This document shows positions 1 to 12,333 of a stretch of 64,000 nt of DNA, piece by piece (position 1 is the first letter of the stretch; the number at the start of each line of letters is the position of its first letter). This DNA comes from Klebsormidium nitens. Its lineage: Eukaryota > Streptophyta > Klebsormidiophyceae > Klebsormidiales > Klebsormidiaceae. Below the pieces are notes generated by a model. It was given only the letters and a program-made list of their open reading frames with translations, was not told where the DNA came from and ran no database searches. The stretch spans positions 338,982 through 402,981 of the forward strand of contig DF236960.1 of the NCBI GenBank assembly GCA_000708835.1. The letters are read 5' to 3'. A program made the position numbers and the translations under genes.

Positions 1-2446
1 GTTTCGGATTCCGCTGTACTATCATACGGTGGCTTTGAGTCATGCTTTGGCCTCGAGTCATGCTTCTTGACTTGACGCTGCCTCTAATATGCAGGTCAAC
101 CAAGACGGAAGCATACAAGAACTGCCCGGAACTGAGGAGTTCCCGGACACCGGCGGCCGGATCCTTGGCACCACTTCGGGCCAGTTACCAGATGCGCTGA
201 CAACGTAGAAATAATATCCTGAGCCCTTGTCAAACAAGCTCTCAGTGCTAGAGCGAGACAGCTTTTCTCGTGATTGAGGATTGTGGCACGTCTTTGTACA
301 CTAGACATGGATTCGATCCGCTAGATGTTGTACCTCCGCGAAATGCTGTGCCACATCCTATATGAACCATATAAAGCTACGCTATACATACTGAGCCGTT
401 GACTTGACGGAATTTTGCTTCCTGGAAAGCTAGTGGAAAGCATGTGTCAAGATCTTGATAAACAAGACGCAGGTATTGCAAAAGACAGACTGTGTCAAAG
501 ACTTTGAAAGGATGGAGAGATACGCATGCAAGGTCTCGTATGTAGCTGACTCAGCGTGAGTTACATGTCTGTTTAATTCGATCACGTGAAACAATAAATA
601 TCGAACCGGCCAGAGTGCGCACAGTACGGTATTATTTCCGGCAGACCGAGCCTGACGTACGGTACTACCTACTACCGGTACCTAGTACCGGTACGTGCTG
701 ACTCGGCGAGCGGGGTTAGGCCACCCAAGTCCTTGTTTAACAAGCTCAAAGTTCTCCTGCGGAGAACCGTGGCTTGCCTTCGGGGATGTCGACGAACCCT
801 AACCCGAAGACTATACCACAAGCCATGCACGAGCAAACCATCCCAAACCCGAAATTGTGGAGGTCCGACGGCGAACTGGCGAAGACAAAGTACGTCATTG
901 TAGACTGACGTTCCTTATATTCCCGTGAAACGGGGAGCCAATCCGCAAAATGCGGAGTCTCTTTTATCGAATTTTCGACGATAACAGGCGGTGCCGTTAT
1001 CATCAGAAACCCCAGTAACCATGAAAGATAACACCGAAAGCATCGAACCGGAAACATTCAACGGACCACCAGCTACGCCGCGGCCAGTCGGCAAAAAACG
1101 TCGCGCACTGTTTGTCCATTTAGACACGTGATTTCTAGGTTTTCGAAGTCGAACCGGCCACTCAAGCACCTCCAATGCCAGAAGCGCAGAGGGCGAAATC
1201 TCAGATTTCATTTAGCGAATCCTAGGGATTTCCTTCTAAAGAAGGCAAGCCAAAACTAACGGGCAGTCGTTGACTAACCCGAGGGGCGGGCGGGTTGCGG
1301 GTTTGAGGGTTGGGTTTGGACGTTGGGCAGGGGTGCGGAGACTGCTAGATCGAGGTTGGGTTTCCCAACTCTGGTTTTTCCCCGAGCACGATCAAGACTT
1401 GGCAATGGGCAGGCCAGGCTTGGTCAAGAGTCAAGACTCTATTACAAGAAATCGAGTTCCGATATCCGTCGGGGCACGGCGGTTCTGCCGCTATGCATTA
1501 TGCAGTCGGAGGTTGTCATAAATGCTCCTAGGATCCAGGAGGAAATCCACGTGCTTCATTGCGCAATCCAGGGCCGGCTGGGCCCTGGCCGGCGTCTTTG
1601 TACTTGTACTACCGGTACCATGCTATCTCAGCGACACGAAGCACGAAGTGTGGTTGAAAGGGGTCGCCGCGGAACCAATTGGGTGGCAAACCGGTATAAC
1701 TGCGCCTGGTCCGTGTTCCAGGCTTCCAGCCTGCTCCAGCGCCGGCGGTATTCCGTCTTGTCAGAGGAGCACGCAAAGCCCACGCAAATTAACTTCGCAT
1801 GCAGAGACTGCGGAGTCCGGACAGCTCTAGAGCCCAGCCTGGCATACTGGGCCCTGGCAATGCTCGCTTGCACCTGAAAAGCCGCTTGCACAAAGGTACA
1901 TAGCTCCCGGGCACCCAAACTAAAACCCTATACCCGCTCCGCACCCGCACACACGCTAACAACCAGACTAACCCCGCCCGTCCCCCGGGTGCTTATCTTA
2001 GTGCAAGCTGCTCAGCTGAGTGCAAGCTAGCGTTGCAACTTGCCGAACTCAGACTGGCAGTCGCAAGCTGAGCAGCTCTGAGCTGAGTCAGCTCACTGAC
2101 TACAGCTTGGGGACCTAAAGATACGGCCCCCTAATAAATACGGCCTCCCAGGCCCAGGGCTACAACGCTCCATTTGAATACACGGCCTTCATTTGAGGTG
2201 TATCTGCATCATGAGCTGGCAGCGAGCAGGTTCATTAGATCGCAAGCATCACATTCCAATGAGTCACGAGTCACGTCTCCCTCTTTGATTCCTTGCAGAG
2301 TCACGTATGTGCAGAGGAAGTATCTTGACTCTTGACCGAAGATATTTAATGCTGCACTACGCTGCTTGCTTTCCCCCCATTCCAGAATTGCGAGCTTCAA
2401 CAGTCGCAAGCTTCAGTGTTTCACCAACGCAACAGCAACAAGCGCA
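1..2446. other. Upstream non-coding region with repeats
   Basis: I see no convincing gene. Open frames on both strands (for example 1323-1877 plus, 746-1211 minus) lack recognisable domains and show no exon-like continuation. The stretch holds a palindrome-rich patch near 640-700 built on taccggtac, repeated ctgggccctggc blocks near 1577 and 1848, a GT-rich repeat core near 1265-1345, and an inverted-repeat element at about 1864-2030, listed separately. Confidence 0.5.
1864..2030 (-). repeat. MITE-like element, GT-core family, copy 1
   Basis: The core at about 1905-1990 is the reverse complement of the GGGTACGGGTGCGGAGCGGGTGT-type core also seen at 38400, 40440 and 54450. The left arm carries cgcttgcac twice (about 1865 and 1883). 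The right arm carries the inverse gtgcaagc twice (about 2001 and 2020). Arms therefore match each other but differ in sequence from the arms of the other copies. No coding capacity is seen, so it would be a non-autonomous element. Confidence 0.5.
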
Positions 2447-5400
2447 ATGGCTCCCTCCTTTGCCTCTCTCCCGAGCTTCCTTTTGCTCCTAGCTGCCGCT
2501 TTGCTGCCAACGGCCCATGTGGCGGAAGCGGGACGTGGTCTTCTCCAAGCGCCGCTGGTGAAGGACGTCTCGGAATTCTGCTCTGTCCAGCGTACGCACT
2601 TTCTTTCTTGCAGATCCTTTTTTTTTTCCTTTCTGGAGATCCCTTTGGGACTTTAGGCTCTGTGGGAACGCGTTTTTTTCCAAGTCAGCTCCACATTTTC
2701 TGAACGCTTTCTCCTGCTTTTGTTCAAGGAAAGGCTTTAGAAGGTGGGGGGCTTCGAATTATTGCTATATACGCTGAGAAGCTTTCAGAATCAGGGGAAC
2801 CGTACTTTGACAAGTGAATGTTTGAACAAAAGACAGGGTTGCCTCTAGCTCGAATCCTGGGAGCTAAGCTGTAGACAATGTATCCGGCCAAGGTGAAATA
2901 TACGGAGCTGGGGTGTCCCACGAGGTGCTAGCTAGTAGGCCACCTCTTCTAGCTAAATACTTTTAAGGGGTTGGGAAGTCAGGGTTTGATGTTGATTTGC
3001 TTCATGTTGCCGTGACAAAGAGTGCTCCCAAATAAGGTTCCACTTTAGCAAGTGTAGAGACCGACGCCGCTGCTGTTTTGCCCTGAGGATTATGCATCAT
3101 TGCACTTTGGATTCAATCCCCTCTTCTTGTCAAGCCTGATGAGCAAACAGCTGACTCGGCCTTCAAAAGTTTCCTAGGACCAAAGCGAACTTGTGACGGT
3201 GGCAAGGGGGCCACGGTGTCTCAGCTTCTTGGAAGGATGATTGGATGATCTTTTGCAATGCTTTCTTTTCGTCAAGTCTTGCGAATCTTGATCATGGTCT
3301 TTCCTCGACACAAGAACGCTTCCCCGTCGCATTTGGCATTGTAGCCGCTTTCAAAGGGGCGCTGGCTCAATCCGTTCGACATGTTTGCCTTCAGCTTTTA
3401 AGTTTTTACTCCGTCAGCAGGATGAAGCTCTGTTCTATTTGGAAGGGAGTCAACAGAACAAAACAACGACTACGCTTTGGAGAAATCTGGGTATGCAAGC
3501 CTCCTTTCAGACTGTCTGTTTGAAGACTAGCATTTTTATTGCAGGTTTTTGACAAGGATGCAGCGAAGGTGCTAGTTTTGAGCCCAAATCTTCCCACAGG
3601 AGGCCAGAACAAGCTTCTTGTACTGCTCCTAACAATCCCTGGTTTTTCTTCAAAGTCAGAAGCTGCGTCATTCACTTGGTCCAGAAGCCCCATACTGCAG
3701 GAACCTTAAACACACGAAAATTTGCCTGCTAAGCAACCAGATCACCAGAACCAAGTCTCGGGGTACTGAACATACAACCAGGCTTGTTCCAAAGCTGGTT
3801 ACCTCCCAAGTCTAAAGATTGGACACATCAATTCTTCCTAACCAGCACATGAGCAGCTCATAACCATTCATGGTTAAGGGCCAAGAGAACTTCGTTGTTC
3901 AAACATCAGCGATGGTCTTGCAGTACCACATCTGATTCTCGAGGTTTATCTGTGCTTGCAGGGAGGCCCTTCCGGTTTGTCACCCACCTGTTCCCAGGGC
4001 AAGTGGCCCGCGGAGTCCAGATAGACTACTGCCACAACCTGTACCCCAACCTGGGAACAGTCACAGGTAACCGACCCAGCACATCTTTAGCTAGAAGAAC
4101 ACAATCTTGTGACTACTTGCGCTGCCAGTATAGGATACGAATTTGCAGCCGACTTGGGAACAAACATAGGTGAGTGGGATGAGTAACCCACTGCATCCTT
4201 CGAGTTTTCCGAAAGCATTGTGACTGCTATTGCAAATCTAGTAGACAAACTGCCCGCATAAGTGAGTGCAAGGCAGACTAGCCCAGTTGGTTACAATGAC
4301 CCTCACTGTCAAAGCGACTTGTGAAGTCCGTGTCTCGTACATAGCAAGCCAAGTGGAATACTCGCTTTAAGCCGCTGTAACTCCACCTCCCCTGTTCCTT
4401 TCTGAGTAGGCACTACCACTAAGACTCTGTAAGTGCGGCGTTGACACTCGATTTTCCCCCGACTCGCGTTGTGCAGGCACCACCACTGAGACTGCGCTGC
4501 CCGGCGGCGGCCGCTTTGTCCAGGTGTCAATCACCGCAACGAACGTGTTCGCAGTCGGTTTCCTTAACGACGCCACTAACAACCGGACGTACCCTCTTCT
4601 GGGTGCGGACTTCAGCGTCGGGGACCAGAGCCTTGATAAGCTAACCCCAGTAAGCTTCTGCAAACCCGTTCATACTAGTTGGGCAATCCTCATTTACTAC
4701 GAGACCCCGTTTGAGGTTCCTCCTCAATCGACCATATACTGGCATGTTAAGATCTTGAACGTACCCTGAAATGGCGCAGGCTTGTTCAAACCAGTTGAAC
4801 AACTCTCTTTTACTTCTTGGAAATGGAAGCCGTTTAAGATGCCTCCTCGATATGTTACATCGACAATTACATCAAACTTACCCTGATCAAAATGCAGCTA
4901 GGCCTCACCCTCCGTGGTCTTGAACAATATCAAGACCTGACGGACTTGTTGACCGCTGGGTGTTTTATATTCGAAAAAGCGCAGGCTCTTCAAAAAATAC
5001 AGAGATCAAACTGTCGCCGTGGTTTAAAGAGCAAAGGGAGACGACGCCGAGTCTCTCGAAGTTCATGAACTGGGTGTAGATTTTAGTCGTGCGAGAAAAT
5101 TGCGAGAAGGAAAACTCTCTTGGGTAAAAAAGCGAAGTCCTCTGGTCTGTCTGGAGCAAGGATTACTTCGCATCTGCGTGCTGAAGCTCGCCTTCAACGC
5201 ATGTCGGCTGTGTCAGTCCCTCCCTTATAGTCTCAATCTTTTCAGATGACGCCACCACATCTCTCGGACGTAAGCAAACCCGTCTTCGACACTGTTTGCA
5301 GGCACAGTTTAACTGGTGACTGCACGTGGCAGCGCGACGTACAAGCCGAGTTTCATCCAACCCGACGTGCCGGTTGGTGAGCTTAGCTTTTCCAAAACTC

Positions 5401-7591
5401 CTTTCTTTTATGGTTCGTCCATTGTTTAAGCGGCATGCCTCCTTTGCGGCTCATAGTGGCAGGCAGAGGAGTAGATTTGGAAGCCATAAAGCAGGGCAAA
5501 GCGAAGCGTATTTGTCACCCCAGTCACAGGCTTATCTGTTGTTTCTATAATTATCTGGATGATAGATTAAGGCCAAGCACAATGGAAGGCCGCCCTTTAC
5601 TGGATCTCTTAAAGTCTCCTGAAAGCACAAACGTTCCAGTGCTGACGTACTCCTGACGTGCATTCTCGACGTGGCGCCAAACGAGGATGCTTCCTTTGAC
5701 TGTACCAAGTTGACCGCGATTCCATCGTGCAAAGCGCGGGCTTGACATCTCACCCCTTTACATCATGGATTCGGGGGATGGTGCTCGGCTCTACGGATGT
5801 AGAGTGCTGATCCTGACGTCAGAACGCCCAGATGCTGACGCAAGACACATCCGCGCCGCAGGCTCGCCGTTCCCGTCCCTGCTGGACTTGGACGCCAATA
5901 TCGACGACCTTCGCGGCGTGGCGACCGGCCCCATCCGCCAGAACAGCTACCAGAACGTCGCCGTAGGTGAGCTCAGGCTCGCTTGGGCGCGCGCGCGCGC
6001 GAGCATGCCCGTGTGAGCGCGGCGCCCTTATATAGCGATACAACAGCTACGTCCCTGTAGATAGGCCGCTTGCGCGCGCGCGCGCGAGCACCCTGCAGAG
6101 AGAGAGTTTCCGTAGCTTAGATCGGCTGTGCGCGCGCATGCCCTCGCGCGCGCGTGCTGAAAGAAGAGAGATACAGGAACTTTCGACGCCGTAGGTGAGG
6201 TCGCTTGTGCGCGCGCATGTATCGCGCGCGTCCACCCGGACAGGACATGTACAGCTAACGTGAGCTTGCCTATGCGGGAAGCGCGCGCGCGCGCCCGGTA
6301 GGGGACGGCTTCAATTTCCTCGAATCGTATCGTAGCATTCCTATGTTTATTGACACGTGTCTTCCCTCGGCCTTGCAGGCACTCCCGGGCAGATCACCGT
6401 CGTCCAGGTCAGCGTCGCGCCTTCCAACCCGGGCGACCTGCCGCCGTTCACCGACGAGAACGTGGACCTGTCGGTGCTTTCTCCCAACCCGGGCCTGCAA
6501 GCGCAGGTGCAGGCGGTTCTCGCCCAGGTCACAACCGTTCCGGTTCCGGCCCTCCTTTTCCTGGACGAACCCGCGCCGACCAGTGCGCCCGGCGGAACCT
6601 GCAACCCGACATCCAACCTCCCTAACCAGGTATGAGACCGCGCGTCGTCACAGGGTGTTTGGCGGTTTACCGTGGTTGTTCAAAAGGCGGGTTAGAAGCT
6701 GGTCATGTGTCCATTGATTTGAGCTGAGAAACTAAACTTTTAAGATGGTCTTGGTCAAGGTGTGAGTCAATCAATCGATATCAGACTCGATCTGGTCACC
6801 GGGATTCTTAGCAGCGACCCTTCTTCAGCGTTGCTATTCAGGTTGCTTTCATTAGCAAACGGTGGGCCAGTTTCTTCTCTTGGGACCGATAAGCTAGACG
6901 AAAATTCGCTCGGCGGATTTTCTCAAGACTCTTTGCGACCCTTTTTGGGAAGTCAGATTGCTCCTAAAGAGATGGTGGTTGGATTAATCTGAGTGATTCG
7001 GTATTCATTGGATTTAGTGCACCCAGTCTCCGCCGACGAACCGCCATGCCAACACAGTTGGGACCAAAAGAACGGGCCAAAACATGTCACATATTGACCG
7101 TCCAGTACTTTTTTCCCTTTGCGTCTGAAGCCAACTGTACTCTTTTACAAGGCCGAGTCAGATAGACGAAGACGTCGCCCGTTTATAGCCTTATTTTCTT
7201 CGCGCCACACTGTTCCACGATAACAACGCAAAACGCGTGTGACACTCCTCCACATTCTGTCGAGCTGACGCAGTCAGTAGGCACATTCCTCCTGTCTTGA
7301 CACAACCCTCTTGTCTTCTGCCAACCAGGCAGATGTGTCGAAACAAAAGTCGTGAGCGCGGCGACCCCAAGACGTGGCAGTCACAACGTAGGGCCCTCCT
7401 TTGCGGTCGGCAGAGAGCATTAGAAGCCCCCATCAATCGACAGTTCCGAACTTGTGCCGGGCGCATGAGCTTACCTCTTAACTTTACTTTCTCTCTCGCC
7501 GCCACAGTGCTATGACGCAACCGGAACCGTCTTCGTTTGCTGCCCCGGTTCGTGCGGTGCCAACAGTGCTGGCGACCCGCAATGCGCATAA
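2447..7591 (+). CDS. Secreted Cys-containing protein, unknown function
   Basis: Multi-exon model: 2447-2591, 3962-4066, 4477-4649, an unresolved stretch, 5333-5376, 5862-5966, 6379-6629, 7508-7591. The ATG at 2447 opens a classic signal peptide (MAPSFASLPSFLLLLAAALL, then a small-residue region ending near AEAG). The mature part includes CHNLYPNLGTVTG, a Thr/Gly-rich segment, a Pro-rich segment, and a C-terminal tail with CYDATG, VCCPGSCGAN and a final Cys. Nearly all introns are phase 1. I recognise no family. The product should enter the secretory pathway and could be extracellular or wall-associated. The link between 4649 and 5333 does not keep phase: exon 3 leaves in phase 0 while the next exons need phase 1 or 2. 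A TAA at 5310-5312 also interrupts an otherwise coding-like frame (LVTARGSATYKPSF) just before 5333. The gene may carry a lesion, or a small exon is missing from the model. Confidence 0.65.
4404..4436 (+). repeat. Decayed copy of exon 3 start inside intron
   Basis: ggcactaccactaagactct here resembles ggcaccaccactgagactgc at the start of the true exon at 4475-4496, about 70 bases downstream. It lies in the intron just before that exon. A second junction copy lies at about 4150-4180 (gacttgggaacaaacatag then gtgag), matching the end of exon 2 at 4050-4072 including its splice donor. Confidence 0.55.
5961..6295 (+). repeat. ~72-base degenerate tandem array with alternating GC tracts
   Basis: Five imperfect units start near 5961, 6040, 6114, 6186 and 6255. 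Each has a gtaggtgag- or gtag-like head followed by a cgcgcgcg tract. Unit 1 is the end of exon 5862-5966 with its splice donor. Unit 4 repeats gccgtaggtgag almost exactly, so the array duplicates an exon-intron junction. The alternating purine-pyrimidine tracts could adopt Z-DNA. The array lies within one intron of the secreted-protein gene. Confidence 0.7.
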
Positions 7592-8895
7592 CCGCTGAAT
7601 TAATCCAGCGGGTCCATGCAAGTGGTCGAAGTCAACAGTGCAGAGTTTTCTGAGAGGTACGTACCTTCGTAGCGAGTAAAAGAGTACAGTATGCATGCAC
7701 CAGCTGCTGGTTTACAAAGCAGGCCCTTAGATTTTCGCGGAAGCCCAGGCTTAGAATAACGCACGTGCATTCGCGCACCGAGGGCTTCGAGCTAGGATCA
7801 TCGTAAGTTGGTCAGTTAAGGGTAACTTCTCAGTAGTACATTGGATTTAGATAGCAGAGATGGTAGAGCGTGCCACGTGGCAGTTGACTGCCGAGGTCGT
7901 AGCACCTTTTGGAATCCTAAAGACGTTTTACGATGCTTGGCAACCACTGATGTTATTTAAATGTCACTTAGCCAACAGCTAAACTTCCGCGTTCAAAATG
8001 ATAGAACTTCCACGTCGCGGCCCGGTCTGACCTCGAAGTTTTCCTCGCACCAGAATGCTTTTGTCAGGTTGGCCCGACGTATCGAGCCCGTCCGACCGGA
8101 CGTGCGCCACTGCCACAACGCAAAGTTGTGCCCACGAATTACGCTTTTATACTAAATCAATGTAATCAATGATACTGCATGATCATTTTATGCAAGTCCG
8201 GGTCTGAGAGGCAGCCTATGCCTTATGTACAGCCGCCGTAGGTTTGCATCATTGGCCCTTTCTAACTGTCGATAACTGGTTTTATCATCCGACACAAGGA
8301 ATAAATGATTTGCAGCGGCGCCGGCCGCGCGGCCGCGCAGCTTTAGAAACGGTACTGAGTGCATTCTATACACTGCCATGCAGCACATGAGCCATTGAAT
8401 GTATGCCAAAACGTTGTTTATACTTATACGGTGCGGTACCAATTTGACGTGACCGACTTCGATCATCACGCATGATCGTTCACACACCAAGGTACTGTGT
8501 TGTGTACGGAACCGGTTGAACCCAAAAATCATTGCTGACCGTCGTCTCCTCAAACTCAAGAAGCGGCCGCGCCGGGTGTGCATGTGCATACGTTTGAATG
8601 TTTGAATAATACTACTAGTGACTGGCTTTGAGAATGTCTCAGCTCTGTAAAGTTGGCCGGAATGTTTTTCAGGCCCCGCGGTGGAGTTGGCATGTATACA
8701 ATCTCAAGCGACGCTTATATGAATCATGCAAAGCATGAAGCCGACTCGATCATCCGCCCTAAGACTGCAGAACATGAGGTGAGCTCTATCTGCACAAGAA
8801 CATTGACCAGATTCTCCCGACCTTGCACAACTCTCATACTTGCTGCAAGTGGTGGCCAGATAAGTATAAGCCAAAGTGAGCATCAATCAAACAGA
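7592..8895. other. Non-coding interval between convergent genes
   Basis: This contains the 3' flanks of the secreted-protein gene (plus) and the methyltransferase gene (minus). I see no gene. A strongly palindromic GC-rich patch (gcgccggccgcgcggccgcg) lies near 8316-8340. Confidence 0.5.
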
Positions 8896-11800
8896 TCACG
8901 TCCGTGTAAACAGTACGGTGTTACTGCCCGCAAACTTGAGCGTCGCCTTCTCGACTACCTTGCCGTGCGCTTTGCCCTTGCGCTGGAGGTACTCGACAAA
9001 GTCTTCATAGGTTATGACTGGACGCCCATCTCCTATGCGTCTGTCGGGGAAGAGCTTCGGGAAGACGCAGCAAGGGACCACCGCAAAGGGGACGCCGGCT
9101 CGGAGGGCGACGTCGACGATTGCTTCCGTCACCTGCAAAGAGTTTGCTCAATTGTCTAATCACGCGGTTTCGCGGCGGCCTCTATCCTGTCCTCGTGCCG
9201 CCAAGCATTAGATTACGTGGCACTGGAACTTGGCAACCCTGAAGGCGGCCATAAAGACTATCTGGTCGCCGAGACCTTACGGGTCACACGACGCTCCTTT
9301 TACGGGGCCACGCAGACAGAAGGCGACGAGTCGGTTTGCCCCTGTGGGTTCTCCAAGAGACAAGAGCTTTCCGCCTGATGGGCCCTACACATGGAGATTT
9401 CTCCCAAATAAGGTTGACGGAAGCTTCAATGACACAACAGAGTCGGTCCATGGTGCAAGGCTGGCAGGGTGTTTGCAACGTAAAGCTCGCCGTGAAATCT
9501 CCAGCAGGATCCAGGGCAGCATCAGAACTGCGACCAAGACACACCTTGAGGATTGACCAAGCGGCCCCAGGTATGGCCATTCAGAGGGAGTGTCCTCTTC
9601 TTCCACAACTGAATCAATGGAGATGAATCAACGAAGAAAGACAACCCACTGAAGGATTCACGGGTTTGCCTGGCTAAAGTGTGGCGCCAGCAAGCAGGAT
9701 TGCATGTCCCCGCTGGTCTATCTGGTCGCACCGTTTCTGATCAATCAATATTATAAAATCACAGAAACGTACAAGTGGGGGGTAGAAAACCGTACCTGGT
9801 CGGGGTGCAGTCCCACCAGGATATCGGCTTCTTTTCGTACGACGTCCGTCCAAAACTTGTCGTCCGCAAATAGCTCGCGCCTGTGCGCTCCGACCAAGCT
9901 TTGCGGCAACGCTGGGGGGGTGGACTCCTTGGGCAGACGGACCCCCTTCTCCGCGAGCGCTTTCCGCTGTGCCTTGGTGAGCTTCCGTTCCCGGGGCTCG
10001 ACGGAGGTGCAAAAGATGCCGTGTTCCTGTTGGGGCCAAGAGTGAGACCAGGAGTGAGCCCTCTGAAGAACCGAGACTATCGATCTGACCTCTTCCTACA
10101 GGCGGATTCGAAAGATACTGCAATCTGCTGCCCGCATTTTGTGTGCTTCAGACATGCTGACCGGACTAGAGTGAGCCGTCGGTAGCTAGGATGACCGGAG
10201 CATATCTAAGGTGTCCATCCACCTTGTTGTCAAGTGAGTGTTCCTAGTCCCCAATATTGGGCGCTGCCAGAAACTGCATAATCGCTGCTGAAAGCTTCAT
10301 TCAACAAAAAAAACAACTAGAAAGGTTCAGGTACAAAGAGCCCGCGGCAGAGGCTGGCATCAGCTTTGATGTCGTACAGTAACCAAACATTCAGCACCGC
10401 TGTATGACAGTGTGCTGGTGTCCGAAGGTGAATGCTAAAAACCTCGTGCCCGGGTTTGAAAGAAGTTCGATAATGCAATATTGGGAAAACTGCATCGGAG
10501 TATCAATCAGTCATGAAGGCGTCTGTGGCCTTCAACCTTCAGAGGCACTCTGGACGCACATGTTGAAGAACTGTTTTCATCGGCCTTGTCGGAAATCAAG
10601 GTTAATTTGAAACTGCAGCGGGAACCTAAGCCAAGGATGGAATCCATTTTCAACATGTATGCTTTCTGTTACGCCAGTTCGCGAGAAGGTGAAGAGAAGG
10701 TGCTGAACTAGTCTCAAGGCCACCAGTAAAAAACAACGGCCTCAATATTTTTTTCCAGATTCAGTCGGCAAACCTTAACTCACATGTGCAGCTTACGGAC
10801 CAGACATTCTCGGAAGAGGAGAGACCAACAAACCTTCAAAAGAGTCCCGCTGCCAGGCTTGACTTCCAATTTTAAACAGAGGTTGTGCTCGTGACTTACT
10901 GCAAGATGGAACGCCAGCTCTCCATGGGCCCCAGCAGCGACGTCCACAACCCGCAAGTCCGGGTTTCCCCTTTCGTAGGTTTCCTTAACCCAGTCCCCAA
11001 ACACCTGCGCCCGCTTGGCCTTCCCCGCGTTCCCCAAGGCATGGTTCCCGCTTGCCTTGGCTGCCAGATACCCCGCCCTCGCTTTTTTCAGCGGTTCACC
11101 GTGGGGGGGATGCTCGTAGGGGCAATCTACCCCCCTGGCACACCGCCCCTCGTTAACCCAGTACTTGCAAACCCCGGGTTTAGCCTGCGCACTGCGGCCA
11201 CCGCGGCACACCGAAGGAAGCTCGCTCTTTGCAGCTAGATGCTTATATAGAAACTCATTACCTGAGGCCGACCCTCGCGGGTCAAACACGTTTAAGCTGC
11301 TAACCTGCAGCATCCAGTCAACATCTGGAATCACCTTCCCAGTCAGGGAACTTCCCTTGCACCGAGTTTTCAAACTACTGCTCGAGCCCCCTTCTTGCAA
11401 GCTGGGAGAAATTTCAAGATGGTGCGCACCCTCTCTCGAAGCGGCCCCGTTACTCAATGCACAGCGCCTTTCTCCCAACTCCTCGAACTTTGCATTCTGT
11501 ATAGGTTCATCTGTCACGCCACCGATTCCATTCTTTGCTGCTGCTACATCCTGAACCTGGGTTTCGCCGTCGCTGCTTCTACAGGTTGGCCCGGAATGCT
11601 GGGGGTCAGCTCGCACAGCTGAGAGGTTCTCAAGACAATCTCCCCAACACTCCACCAACGAGCCGATGCGCAGTTTCTGGGGCAGGGACGCCAACAGGCT
11701 GCCAGGTATCATCAGCTCCAGGCGGCTGCAACCAGAGCATTCTGGGGTGGCTGTATCTCGAATTGCTGGCTTTGGAGTAGACTGGTCTGGTGTAGCCTGG

Positions 11801-12333
11801 TCTACTTTAAACAAACCTGATCTAGATTCTTCCAAACCAGATTGTTTGTTGCTAGCCGCTTCCTGACTACGTACTGCTTCAATCTGTTCTGCGCAAGCCC
11901 CAGGTTCGTCCGACTGGCTTACGTCAGGCTGTTTCAAAGCTAGGGAGTTTATATTGTCTGGTGGTTGGATGCTATCATTGCAGACTTCGCTGGATCCGTC
12001 CGAAACTGATGCTTCTGCTGCATTCGTGTCCGCTTTCCTGCTGCCTCCGGCTGCAAGATCTATATCGACGAACGTGGTCTGTCGAGACGCCCTGCGGATG
12101 TGCACAATGGTCCCCCTTGCAGCATACATACCTCTCCTTGTTGGTAGACACGGTGATTCTTGTGAACTGGTGTTAGATGGCCTAAACAAAAGTACAGTGT
12201 CAGGAAATGGGCTTCCGGAAGGCAATTCGAAGGAGGTGGTGTGGGTTTGGGCATCAACCAGATGGAGGAAGTGGAGGAACCCTGGATGGACAGAAATGGC
12301 TTCCGCCAGCTTCGTCTCCTGTTTGGGGTCCAT
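8896..12333 (-). CDS. CCCH zinc-finger SAM-dependent methyltransferase, probably RNA-directed
   Basis: Three exons in phase 0: 12333-10900, 10026-9796, 9132-8896, giving 633 residues. The ATG at 12331-12333 is the first in frame. Residues about 69-95 (RGTIVHIRRASRQTTFVDID) and 210-245 (IGSLVECWGD) look like strands of an OB fold, separated by a long acidic, low-complexity insert. Residues about 390-409 form a perfect C-x8-C-x5-C-x3-H finger (CKYWVNEGRC, then C, C, H). A Rossmann-type methyltransferase follows: motif I VVDVAAGAHGEL near 462, acidic strand 2 end FCTSVEPRE across the first splice, then LVGLHPDQ and VVPCCVFP near 574. CCCH fingers usually bind RNA and this fold uses S-adenosylmethionine, so an RNA methyltransferase is the likely role. 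The exact substrate is not visible. The PCC motif differs from the NPPF/DPPW of N6-adenine enzymes. The long first exon is unusual for this window. Confidence 0.85.

Noticed and set aside
1323-1877. 184-residue open frame, plus strand
   Set aside because: There is no domain, composition is low-complexity-like, and it lies between repeat elements; no splice partners are found.
6343-6717. 124-residue Arg/Ser-rich frame over the secreted-protein exon
   Set aside because: It is a shadow frame: the GTPGQITVV frame joins both neighbouring exons in phase and has balanced composition.
8188-8589. 133-residue minus-strand frame downstream of the methyltransferase gene
   Set aside because: It has no domain and basic low-complexity content, and overlaps GC palindromes.
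9674-10185. Open frames of 149 and 100 residues over the methyltransferase exon
   Set aside because: They are other-frame shadows of exon 10026-9796, whose own frame joins its neighbours in phase and carries methyltransferase motifs.
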